Shown one piece after another: positions 1 to 6,763 of a stretch of DNA of 19,730 nt. The stretch comes from Anaerolineales bacterium. GTDB lineage: Bacteria > Chloroflexota > Anaerolineae > Promineifilales > Promineifilaceae. Positions within the stretch are counted from its first letter, which is position 1. Each line of letters begins with the position of its first letter. A program made the position numbers and the translations under genes. The notes under the pieces are model-generated. The model had not been told where the DNA came from. It ran no database searches and saw only the letters and a program-made list of their open reading frames with translations. The stretch spans positions 1 to 19,730 of the forward strand of contig JAGQGA010000027.1 in NCBI GenBank assembly GCA_020432595.1, written 5' to 3'.

Positions 1-446
1 CCTGTGGTAAAGGCAGTTGCCAGCAACTTGCCAGCGTAAACAGGGCGGGTGGCTTTCACGACATCGCCGTCTACCTCCAGAGCCACCGCGTCGGTAACAA
101 CACCGAGATCGAGGTCAGTGGCAACCCAGGCGGCCACATCGCGGCCACGGGTGGAGCCGCCAATGATGAACGCGGCTGGTTCGTGTTCTTGGATTTGTGC
201 CACCAGCAGCGGCCCAACGGCCTCGATGCGGCTTTTGTCCAGCGTTTCGTCATCGCAGCCAATCACTTCATCACAACCGAGATCAAAAGCGGCCGTGGCG
301 ATGTCGGCGACGTTGTGGCCGAAGACGATGCCGACCAAATCTTCGCTCAGTTCATTGGCAACCATGCGGGCTGCCCCAATTGCTTCTTTGCCGACGGCAA
401 TAATTTCGCCGCCGCGATTTTCTACCCAAACCCATACGGCACTCAT
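1..446 (-). CDS. etfA: electron transfer flavoprotein alpha subunit, N-terminal part (runs off left edge)
   Basis: The minus strand from the ATG at 446 stays open to the window edge, giving about 148 residues that begin MSAVWVWVENRGGEI. This is the N-terminal half of an ETF alpha subunit, which with EtfB forms the soluble heterodimer that passes electrons from acyl-CoA and other dehydrogenases to the membrane quinone pool, or takes part in bifurcation. Visible family features are the early strand-helix pattern with GKEAIGAARMVANELSE, the CDEV segment, and FIIGGSTRGRDVAAWVATDL, typical of EtfA domain I. The FAD-binding C-terminal domain lies outside the window. The start overlaps the etfB stop as ATGA (443-446), so the two genes are translationally coupled in the usual order etfB-etfA. 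Whether it is a classical or a bifurcating ETF cannot be judged from this part. Confidence 0.93.
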   Translation of the reverse strand, partial: MSAVWVWVENRGGEIIAVGKEAIGAARMVANELSEDLVGIVFGHNVADIATAAFDLGCDEVIGCDDETLDKSRIEAVGPLLVAQIQEHEPAAFIIGGSTRGRDVAAWVATDLDLGVVTDAVALEVDGDVVKATRPVYAGKLLATAFTT

Positions 447-1240
447 ATCACTTTCTCCTCAAACAGTTTGTCTACCAGAGCGGCGACTTTTTCTTCGACG
501 GAATCCCCTTCGATGATTTCTACGCTGCCTTCGCGGGCGGGGATGGTATAGACATGGCTCCAGTCGGCCTGGCTGGCACCTGCGCCCACACCGCCACTGA
601 TGTCGAGGTCGGCGGCAGACCAGGTGGGAATGGTGGCGCGGTTGGCTTTGCGAATGCCCATGAAGGAGGGGTAGCGGGGTTCGTTGATTTCTTTGACGAC
701 GCTGATGACAACGGGGAGATCAGTGGTGACGGTTTCTTTGCCATCTTCCAGCAGCCGTTCCAGGGTGATGGTGTGGCCTTTGATTTCTTTGATGGCGGAA
801 ACGTAGGTGACGGGGGTCCAGCCGAGCTTGCGGGCGACCTGAACGGGGGTTAGGCCGGTGTCGCCGTCAATGGCCTGCTTGCCGAAGATGACAATTTTGG
901 CTCCATCAATTTTTTCGAGGGCGGCGGCCAAAATGCGGGCAGTGCCGAGGGTGTCGGAACCGGCAAAGCTGGGGTCGGAAACCAAAATGGCTTCGTCACA
1001 GCCCATGGCGAGACAGGTTTTGAGGGCTTCCTGGCTATCGGGGGTACCCATTGTGAGGGCGATGGCCTGGCTGGCCCCATGATTTTCTTTGACACGAATC
1101 GCTTCTTCAACGGCGTATTCGTCCCAGGGATTGACAACGTTGGGCTTGCCGCCCGAATCTTCCCAGCTTACTGCGCCATTGTTGACGGAGAAAACGGCCG
1201 TTGTGCTGGGTGTTTGTTTGGTACAAACGACGACCTTCAT
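443..1240 (-). CDS. etfB: electron transfer flavoprotein beta subunit
   Basis: 265 residues starting MKVVVCTKQTPSTTAVFSV, the normal EtfB length and opening. The frame is open further upstream, but the ATG at 1240 is preceded by a strong ribosome site (GGAGGT, about 7 nt away), which fixes the start. Family motifs are NPWDEYAVEEAIRVKE, the nucleotide-binding-type stretch CDEAILVSDPSFAGSDTLGTA, GKQAIDGDTG, and the EtfB signature region NEPRYPSFMGIRKANRATIP. EtfB binds AMP or a second FAD and docks with partner dehydrogenases in the cytoplasm. It is first in a two-gene operon with etfA. One AACGGCCGTT copy (1193-1202) lies in the fifteenth to seventeenth codons, encoding T-A-V. No partner dehydrogenase or ETF-quinone oxidoreductase is visible nearby. 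Confidence 0.95.
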   Translation of the reverse strand: MKVVVCTKQTPSTTAVFSVNNGAVSWEDSGGKPNVVNPWDEYAVEEAIRVKENHGASQAIALTMGTPDSQEALKTCLAMGCDEAILVSDPSFAGSDTLGTARILAAALEKIDGAKIVIFGKQAIDGDTGLTPVQVARKLGWTPVTYVSAIKEIKGHTITLERLLEDGKETVTTDLPVVISVVKEINEPRYPSFMGIRKANRATIPTWSAADLDISGGVGAGASQADWSHVYTIPAREGSVEIIEGDSVEEKVAALVDKLFEEKVI

Positions 1241-1304
1241 CTGATTTACCTCCAAGGAAATAGTCGAAAGAGTTATAAACACGTTTGACGAGATTGACGA
1301 GAGA

Positions 1305-1339
1305 AAACCCATCCTGTAAATCTGGCAAACCTTGTCAGA
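1305..1339 (-). repeat. diverged copy of a ~36-bp dispersed repeat
   Basis: Read on the minus strand this stretch contains TGACAAGGTTTGCC followed by AGATTTACAGGATGG. By hand alignment it matches the plus-strand stretch at 16217-16252 at about 26 of 36 positions, sharing TTTGC/TTTAC and a CAGGATGG core. It lies upstream of etfB. Confidence 0.45.
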
Positions 1340-1529
1340 ACTCTACATTGTCATAAGCAACGGTATCTATGCCAGCAGCATTGGCTGGCAAGCATGTCGT
1401 TGGCTGTACGTAAAGGTGGGTGGCTTACTTTGGAAACAGAATCCTTGCAAACCTTGATTGTGTTGGTTCAATCACCCAAAATTATAATGCCGCACTGCGT
1501 TATGGGCAAGACGATGGGCTGATGCTAAT

Positions 1530-1559
1530 TTGTCACACTCACGAATGCCCCAGTATACT
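1530..1559 (+). promoter_or_regulatory. candidate sigma70-type promoter for the glutaredoxin-like gene
   Basis: TTGTCA (1530-1535), an 18-bp spacer, then TATACT (1554-1559), 5/6 matches to each consensus box. The predicted start of transcription would be about 18 nt before the TTG start codon, leaving room for the AGGAGG ribosome site at 1571-1576. Sequence match only. Confidence 0.45.
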
Positions 1560-1583
1560 GGGGGCTGATAAGGAGGCTTTGGT

Positions 1584-1952
1584 TTGCAGATGAAAAATAG
1601 CGCATTGTCAGACAAAGTGATGGTTTATGGTCATGCCACATGCCCACAAGTGGGGCCAGTGCGGGGGCTGCTGCGGCAGGCGCAGGTGGCGTTTGAGTAT
1701 GTGGATATTCACAAAGACCGCGAGGCGGCTGCCCGCGTTCGTGCCATTAACGATGGCATGGAAAGTGTGCCCACGCTCGTTTTTCCCGATGATTCGACGT
1801 TGACAGAGCCGACGGCCAGCGAACTGACGGCTAAGTTAGAGTCTATGGGATATGAAGTTGGGCTGCTGGGCTGGCTGATTGGCAACAGTTTTTATATTTT
1901 GATGGGGGTTGTGATTTTGATTAGCATCCTGCGTTTTTTGGGGGTGTTTTGA
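1584..1952 (+). CDS. glutaredoxin/mycoredoxin-like protein with single active-site Cys and C-terminal membrane anchor
   Basis: 122 residues. The N-terminal 90 residues follow the glutaredoxin fold: strand KVMVYGHATCPQV, helix, FEYVDIHKDREAAARVRAI, then the cis-proline loop SVPTLVFPDDSTLTEP (P63), closest in style to actinobacterial mycoredoxins. The active site reads C20-P-Q-V, so the second cysteine of the usual CxxC is missing, implying monothiol chemistry or a non-redox role. Residues about 95-120 form one hydrophobic helix (GWLIGNSFYILMGVVILIS) ending two residues before the C-terminus, a tail anchor that would leave the thioredoxin fold in the cytoplasm. The start is TTG at 1584, chosen because AGGAGG (1571-1576) is 7 nt away; the ATG at 1590 would be 13 nt away. 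Monocistronic, with its own promoter-like sequence. Confidence 0.8.
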   Translation: MQMKNSALSDKVMVYGHATCPQVGPVRGLLRQAQVAFEYVDIHKDREAAARVRAINDGMESVPTLVFPDDSTLTEPTASELTAKLESMGYEVGLLGWLIGNSFYILMGVVILISILRFLGVF

Positions 1953-1991
1953 AAATGGGACGTGGATATACAGGAATGGATGTGTGAAAGA

Positions 1992-2010
1992 GGGCGTATG
2001 CAATACGCCC
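1992..2010. terminator. short hairpin between convergent genes, possible bidirectional terminator / repeat end
   Basis: GGGCGTAT (1992-1999) and ATACGCCC (2003-2010) form a perfect 8-bp stem with a 3-nt loop, between the convergent ends of the glutaredoxin-like gene and the GT-C-like gene. No clear T-run follows on either side, so terminator function is uncertain. The right arm continues as CGCCCCTACC, the same end sequence seen in the repeats flanking the CHAT gene, and supplies the TAG stop of the minus-strand gene (2011-2013). Confidence 0.45.
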
Positions 2011-4476
2011 CTACCGTTGGGGGTGCAAGGCAAAGATAAAAACGCCGTTGTGATGATAGATTAGGGTGAGGTGGGGATTTTGGGCGAGGGCGGCGGGGTC
2101 AAAAAAGCCGCCCCGCGCCCCGACAAAGATGTGGGTGTACCCCTGCTGCGCTAGCCAGTCGGCGCGTTCGGGGTTGTGCCAGTCGGTGATGGAAACGGCC
2201 GTTTCGTTAAACGCAATAATCGCCTTAAACAGCTCCACATTGTAGATATAGTCAATCGGCGGCGTGCTGGTTTGCCGCCCGGTAATGGGCAGCAGCCACG
2301 CCCCGCCGTCGCTGGCGGCCCAGGTGCTGCCCAGCCAGCGCCAACTGCTCACCGCCAGCCGCGCATTGGGCGGCAGGTTGTTGTTGACCCAGGCAATGGC
2401 GGCTAAATCATCGGGCTGCCCCAAAATGGTTTGCGGATTCAAAATGGTAATTTGCTGGTGCAGGCCAAAGAGCAGCAGCGGGGCAAGGGCTAGAGCCAGC
2501 CAAAGCTGCCCGGCCAGTTGCAGCCCCCAATGATGCCGCCGCCACCAACGCCAAAATCGCGCCAGGGGCAGGGTGAGAAAAAGGGCGAGAGGAACAAAGA
2601 GGGTGATATACATGCTGTTGGTGTTAACAACGGCCGTTTCTGGCAACCCCAGCTTTTCCCCACTGAGCAGCACAAAAAGCAACGCCACCCACGCTGCCAG
2701 CGTCAGCGGTAGCAACGCCCACTGTCGCTGCCGCCGGGAGACAAGGGCGGTGATGATGATGAGCAGCAGCAAAACGGCCGTTGCCCACAAATAATACCGT
2801 TCCCAGCCCACGGTAATGTAGCTAGTGGGAAAGCTGTTGTAACCCGGAATTTGGATGTCAAACTGGCTGGCTGGATTTGCCATACGCCATAGCTGCCACA
2901 GCCGTACCCCCACTAGCAGCAGCGTCAATCCGCCCGCCGTTGCCAGCGCGACTGCGCCACGCCACCAGCACCGCCGCCCCAAATTGGCAAAAACGGCCAC
3001 CAGCACAAAGGGCAGGTAGAAGATAAAAACGCGGAAGTGCATGAGAAACAGCCCGGCGGCCAGCAGCCCCACCAGCCACCATTCCTGGTGCCACCATGCC
3101 CAACGCCACTGCCGCCGACGCAGCAGCAGCCAAGTGATTGCCAGCAGCACCGGCATGATGAGCATGGCCGTAAGCTGGGTGAAACGCCCCCAGGTGGCGT
3201 AATAGGCGGGGAAAAAGAAGGGGAAGGCGACCAAAAAGGCGGCAAACAATCCTGCCCCGCGCTGGCGCGTCAGCAGCCAAACGGCCGTATAAAGCATGAG
3301 CGGCATGAGGCCGTTGAGCAGTTGCCCCAAATAGAGCAGCAGTCGCGCCAGCGGCCAGTTGGTCATCAACTGCAAGCTGCTGGCGATGGTGTGGAAGCCA
3401 AAGTGGTAGGGAAATTGGTCAACGGGCAGGTAGGGGGCATAGGTGGTGGGGGTTTGGCCGTTGGCGGTCATAACGGCCGTTATTAACCCATGCCGACTGG
3501 CATCCACCCACGGCGCAAAGGCCACATCCCGCACCGCCAGCAGCCGCACCGCCACCGCCACCAACAGCAGCAATATCAACACCCCTGCTCCCTTGCCCCT
3601 CTGCTCCCCCGCTTTCCAACTGCGCCACCATTGCCACAAAACCACCCCCCAGCCAACCACAAGCAGCAACCACAGCGACCACCCCGCCCAGCGGCCACCG
3701 GCCAACGTCAACCAATACCAGAGCAGCGGCCAGGTGGAGAGGCCGAGGGCAACGGCCGTTCCCCACGTGGCCCCTGCGTCCATGCTGCGCCAGCGGGGGG
3801 CCAGTTGTAGCAGCAGCAGCCCCGGCAGCGGGATAAAGAGCAGCGCCAGCAGCAGCAAGGCTCCCTCATAAAAAAAGGTGGTGGCAAGATAGCGCAGGGC
3901 ATCGGACAGGGTAAGCTGGTAGCGGGTGGTGAAGCGGAGTTCGTGGGCGTTGGTGCTGGGAACGGCCGTTTGCAGCACCCCACCCTCCATCTGCAATTCT
4001 CCGTCATCATACACGTCGAGCGTGTAGCCCCAGGCCGAGAGGGTGTTGCTGTCGTTGCCCAGCAGCCGCAGCGTGTAGCGGCGGCCGGCCGACTGTCGCT
4101 GCAAAGGCACGGCGAGGGTCAGCGTTTGGTTGTGGTCAAGCTGGCTGGTGGGGTAGGTTTGTTCGGCAATGATAGTGTTGCCATCGTCACGAAGCTGGAG
4201 GGAAAAACGGCCGTTTTCCCCGTCCACCTTCTCCCCATACCGCACCACCATCACCTCCACTTCGCGCAGCCCGTTCCAGCGCGGCACAAAGCTTTGGCTC
4301 ACAGCCACGTCGTTGCGCGGTGTAGGCAGGGCAATGTCAAGCCGGTGCTGGTTGATGTCGGTGGCGAGGATGGGGGGGAAAACGGCCGTTTGTTTCCACA
4401 ACAACCCCACCACCGCCAGTAGTCCCACCAATGCTGCCAGCCACCACCCATATCGCTCTACCCACTGCTTTATCAT
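2011..4476 (-). CDS. large multi-pass membrane protein, GT-C glycosyltransferase-like
   Basis: 821 residues from the ATG at 4476. An alternative TTG at 4512 would add 12 residues and overlap the deacetylase. After one helix (about 10-28) comes a beta-rich extracytoplasmic domain of about 160 residues, then roughly a dozen hydrophobic helices. A loop WVDASRHGL (Asp about 325, His about 329) and a loop QFPYHFGFH lie in the positions where GT-C polyprenyl-phosphate-sugar transferases carry acidic and histidine residues. The C-terminal about 110 residues are soluble (DLAAIAWVNNNLPPNARLAV, YTHIFVGA), as in GT-C-like proteins. The likely role is transfer of a lipid-linked sugar outside the membrane, but no characterised family was recognised. 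It starts 10 nt after the deacetylase stop, suggesting an operon and coupled translation; no ribosome site is obvious. Eight exact AACGGCCGTT copies lie inside it, the densest cluster in the window. Confidence 0.7.
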   Translation of the reverse strand: MIKQWVERYGWWLAALVGLLAVVGLLWKQTAVFPPILATDINQHRLDIALPTPRNDVAVSQSFVPRWNGLREVEVMVVRYGEKVDGENGRFSLQLRDDGNTIIAEQTYPTSQLDHNQTLTLAVPLQRQSAGRRYTLRLLGNDSNTLSAWGYTLDVYDDGELQMEGGVLQTAVPSTNAHELRFTTRYQLTLSDALRYLATTFFYEGALLLLALLFIPLPGLLLLQLAPRWRSMDAGATWGTAVALGLSTWPLLWYWLTLAGGRWAGWSLWLLLVVGWGVVLWQWWRSWKAGEQRGKGAGVLILLLLVAVAVRLLAVRDVAFAPWVDASRHGLITAVMTANGQTPTTYAPYLPVDQFPYHFGFHTIASSLQLMTNWPLARLLLYLGQLLNGLMPLMLYTAVWLLTRQRGAGLFAAFLVAFPFFFPAYYATWGRFTQLTAMLIMPVLLAITWLLLRRRQWRWAWWHQEWWLVGLLAAGLFLMHFRVFIFYLPFVLVAVFANLGRRCWWRGAVALATAGGLTLLLVGVRLWQLWRMANPASQFDIQIPGYNSFPTSYITVGWERYYLWATAVLLLLIIITALVSRRQRQWALLPLTLAAWVALLFVLLSGEKLGLPETAVVNTNSMYITLFVPLALFLTLPLARFWRWWRRHHWGLQLAGQLWLALALAPLLLFGLHQQITILNPQTILGQPDDLAAIAWVNNNLPPNARLAVSSWRWLGSTWAASDGGAWLLPITGRQTSTPPIDYIYNVELFKAIIAFNETAVSITDWHNPERADWLAQQGYTHIFVGARGGFFDPAALAQNPHLTLIYHHNGVFIFALHPQR

Positions 4477-4486
4477 TTGGCTGATA

Positions 4487-5275
4487 CTAATGCGAAGCGC
4501 TCCAGACGGCAACCGCTTCCGAGCAGGTCATAAATTCAACTCCGGCGTGGCCGCGCATAAACTGAATGAGCCGTTCCAACATGCGGATGCGTGGATGCCG
4601 GCCGATCACCTGTGGGTGCATCGTCAAACAAAAAACTCCTTGCTCCTCATACGCCCCCTCAAACTCCTCCGACCACAGCTCATAAATCCTGGATGGGTTC
4701 GAAATGCCAGCCCCGTTGTCCACAATTTCAAAATGGATGAAGTCATCTAGCAGCCAAGAAATCGGGATTTCCACCAGCCCTGGACTGTCGTTGCTGTCGC
4801 CAATGCGGTAAAAGTGGTAGTCGTCGCCCATCAGACTGCTCTCATAGGCAAAACCAAACTCCTTGAATAGCTCAATCGAATGGTTGCTTAAATCCCAGGC
4901 GGGTGAGCGATACCCCATGGGACGAACCCCGGCCACCCGCTGCAACGCATCCATCCCCTTTGCCAACTGCTCCCGTTCCTCCTCATAGCTCAACTTGAGC
5001 GGGCTGATGTGGGTGTAGCCATGATGCCCAATTTCATGGCCGCCCGCCAACATTTGCTGGATGATGTCGGGATAGCGTTCCACGGTTACGCCCGGCACAA
5101 AAAAGGTGGCACGGATGTTGTAACGTGCCAGCAGCTTCAAAATGCGCGGCACGCCCACCTGCGCCCCATACTGCCCCTGTGAAATGGGGGTGGGCGAGGT
5201 CAGGCCACGCGCCTCCTTGCTCGATTCAGCGTCAAAATCAAAAGTAAGTAAAACGGTACAGCGTGCGGAACTCAT
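4487..5275 (-). CDS. polysaccharide deacetylase (NodB/CE4 family, PuuE-like)
   Basis: 262 residues. The start is taken at the ATG at 5275, with AAGGA about 10 nt upstream; the frame is open further but that part is not family-like. CE4 motifs are in order: TFDFDAES (D13, D15), GHEIGHHGYTH (H85 and H89, the metal-binding HxxxH), YRSPAWDLS (motif 3), VEIPISWLLDD (motif 4) and LTMHPQ (motif 5 His). The TFDFD and RSPAWD variants and the absence of a signal peptide point to the cytosolic-type PuuE/HpPgdA-like branch. Those enzymes remove acyl groups from N-acetylated sugars or hydrolyse allantoin-like amides; the substrate cannot be decided here. It is first in a two-gene unit with the GT-C-like membrane protein, which hints at surface glycan work. 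Confidence 0.85.
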   Translation of the reverse strand: MSSARCTVLLTFDFDAESSKEARGLTSPTPISQGQYGAQVGVPRILKLLARYNIRATFFVPGVTVERYPDIIQQMLAGGHEIGHHGYTHISPLKLSYEEEREQLAKGMDALQRVAGVRPMGYRSPAWDLSNHSIELFKEFGFAYESSLMGDDYHFYRIGDSNDSPGLVEIPISWLLDDFIHFEIVDNGAGISNPSRIYELWSEEFEGAYEEQGVFCLTMHPQVIGRHPRIRMLERLIQFMRGHAGVEFMTCSEAVAVWSASH

Positions 5276-5396
5276 CTCTTCATATCCTTTCCCGTTCGTA
5301 AGTAAGCCAGGAACGGGGTAAAAATCAGGCTTGTCGTTTACAATTTTGTCCAATGCGCGGCGAATGGGCAATCAAGTGGCGAGATTCTTACGCCCA

Positions 5397-5425
5397 TCCG
5401 TGTTCGTCCGTGTTCGTCCGCGTCC
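5397..5425. repeat. short 10-bp tandem repeat
   Basis: The unit TCCGTGTTCG occurs at 5397-5406 and 5407-5416, followed by a partial, diverged unit (TCCGCGTCC). It lies in the 171-bp gap between the divergent deacetylase and peptidase genes, just before the peptidase ribosome site. Confidence 0.6.
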
Positions 5426-5446
5426 CATTTTACAAGGAGTTGTTTG

Positions 5447-6616
5447 ATGATTGAGTCAGCGATTAACGATTTACTAGCCCTTTTACCTATTCCCGGTCCC
5501 CCAGCGCAGGAGCGCGAGGTGGCAGATTTTTTGCACCAGACCTTTGTGGCGATGGGCATTCCCGACGAGCAAATCCAGTACGATAACGCCCAGGCGCAAA
5601 GCGAGTATGGGGGCAATGTGGGCAACATGATTGTGACAATTGCGGGGCGGCTGCCCGGTGCACCGCTGATGTTTAGCACCCACATGGACACCGTGCCAGA
5701 CTGTGTGGGCTGCCAGCCTCGGCTGGATCGGGTGGGCAACCGTATTATCAACGATGCGCCAACGGCGTTGGGTGGGGATAACCGGGCAGGGTGCGCCATT
5801 TTGGTGACGCTGGCGCGGGAGATGATGACGCTGGATGGCAACCACCCGACGATTGTGCTGGTCTTTTTTATTCAGGAAGAGGTGGGGCTGGTCGGGGCGC
5901 GGGGGCTGGACACCAGCCTGTTGGGGGCGCAACTGCCGGAGATGTGTGTAAATTTGGATGGGGGACGGGTGGAGGAGGTGGTAACGGCCGTTATTGGCAG
6001 TCAACGTTTTACCATAGACATCACCGGGGTGGCAGCACACGCCGGGTCACGGGTGGCCGAAGGGGTTTCCGCTGCCGTCATCGCCAGCAAAGCGATTGCT
6101 GAACTGGCTGAAGGGGGCTGGCATGGTCGCATTGAAAAGCCGGAAGGGCGCGGCACTTCTAACGTGGGTATCGTTCAGGGGGGCAAGGGGAGCAATGTCG
6201 TCATGCCCGCGCTCCACATTTTGGCCGAAGCTCGCTCCCATGACCCCGCCTTTCGTCGCCGGATTATTGAGACGTGGCAAGAGGCGTTTCGCCGAGCGGC
6301 CGGCAGCGTTACCAACATTCACGGGCAGCACGGGGCGGTGGCGTTTGGCCCTGGTCCCACCTATGAGGCGTATGCCCTGCCCGACGATGCGCCGGTGGTG
6401 CAGTTGGTGCATCGAGCGGCGGATCGGATTGGGCTGCCGATTAAGCTGGTGAGTGATGACGGGGGGATGGATGCCAACTGGGTGGTGGCGCACGGGATTC
6501 CCTGCGTGACGCTCAACATCGGCCAGCGGGACATCCACACGCCGGGTGAGTGGATTGACCTGCGGGATTTTGAGTGGGCGTGCCGCCTGGTGGTGGCGAT
6601 TGGGACGGGGTGGTAG
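5447..6616 (+). CDS. M20 family metallopeptidase, peptidase T-like
   Basis: 389 residues from the ATG at 5447; AAGGAG at 5434-5439 gives 7-nt spacing, better than the in-frame TTG at 5444. It has the M20 di-zinc site: STHMDTVP (H79, D81), GGDNRAG (bridging D111), QEEVGLVG (general base E144, ligand E145), NLDGG, and the C-terminal DIHTPGEWIDL with the last ligand His. The inserted dimerisation (lid) domain is in the middle, around FTIDITGVAAHAGSR. Length and motifs fit the peptidase T / PepT-like group, cytoplasmic aminopeptidases that trim tri- or dipeptides; related M20 members act on other amides. It stands alone on the plus strand, divergent from the deacetylase. Its TAG stop is at the edge of flanking repeat A. 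One AACGGCCGTT copy is at 5983-5992. Confidence 0.88.
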   Translation: MIESAINDLLALLPIPGPPAQEREVADFLHQTFVAMGIPDEQIQYDNAQAQSEYGGNVGNMIVTIAGRLPGAPLMFSTHMDTVPDCVGCQPRLDRVGNRIINDAPTALGGDNRAGCAILVTLAREMMTLDGNHPTIVLVFFIQEEVGLVGARGLDTSLLGAQLPEMCVNLDGGRVEEVVTAVIGSQRFTIDITGVAAHAGSRVAEGVSAAVIASKAIAELAEGGWHGRIEKPEGRGTSNVGIVQGGKGSNVVMPALHILAEARSHDPAFRRRIIETWQEAFRRAAGSVTNIHGQHGAVAFGPGPTYEAYALPDDAPVVQLVHRAADRIGLPIKLVSDDGGMDANWVVAHGIPCVTLNIGQRDIHTPGEWIDLRDFEWACRLVVAIGTGW

Positions 6617-6622
6617 AGACAA

Positions 6623-6742
6623 TGCCGGCCGTCTCGCCCGTGTGTGACCCGCCTATGATCTGGTTGGGAAGGCAGGGCGAGGCGGTGCGGTGGGTGGGGG
6701 TGTCTGTTCATCTTGCATTTATCCGCACCGCCGCGCCCCTAC
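6623..6742 (+). repeat. ~115-bp dispersed repeat, copy A (downstream of the CHAT gene)
   Basis: Matches copy B at 10663-10784 in the same orientation. Shared blocks are GTCTCGCCCGTGTGT (6631-6645), GGGCGAG then CGGTGCGGTGG (6675-6693), ATCCGCACC (6721-6729) and CGCCCCTAC (6734-6742). The spacing of shared blocks agrees within 3 nt across the copy. Internal inverted pairs are CTCGCCC (6633-6639) with GGGCGAG (6675-6681) and GGCGGTGCGG (6681-6690) with CCGCACCGCC (6723-6732), so two hairpins could form. It fills most of the gap between the convergent peptidase and CHAT genes. Confidence 0.8.
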
Positions 6743-6763
6743 CGGACGGGTGGGTGGCGGGGG

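Larger units (their letters stand above)
1241..1583. other. 343-bp divergent intergenic region between etfB and the glutaredoxin-like gene
   Basis: No credible coding sequence was found on either strand. It holds the etfB ribosome site (about 1248-1253 on the minus strand), one diverged copy of a dispersed repeat (1305-1339), and a 10-bp direct repeat GCAAACCTTG at 1325-1334 and 1447-1456. It also holds a 7-bp-stem hairpin (TGCCAGC at 1370-1376 with GCTGGCA at 1384-1390) and a perfect TATAAT at 1483-1488 without a good -35. A promoter-like pair lies at 1530-1559 (listed separately). Confidence 0.6.

Noticed and set aside
49..516. 155-codon plus-strand open frame at the left edge
   Set aside because: Opposite the etfA/etfB coding strand; Ser/Thr/Arg-rich shadow without motifs.
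1483..1488. Perfect TATAAT as the main promoter of the glutaredoxin-like gene
   Set aside because: No acceptable -35 at 16-18 bp; the TTGTCA/TATACT pair at 1530-1559 is closer to the gene and better formed.
4169..4750. 193-codon plus-strand open frame spanning the GT-C/deacetylase junction
   Set aside because: Antisense to two well-supported genes, Ser/Arg/Pro-rich with no family motifs.
5397..5425. CRISPR-like array suggested by the repeated TCCGTGTTCG
   Set aside because: Only two full 10-bp units without spacers; a simple tandem repeat.
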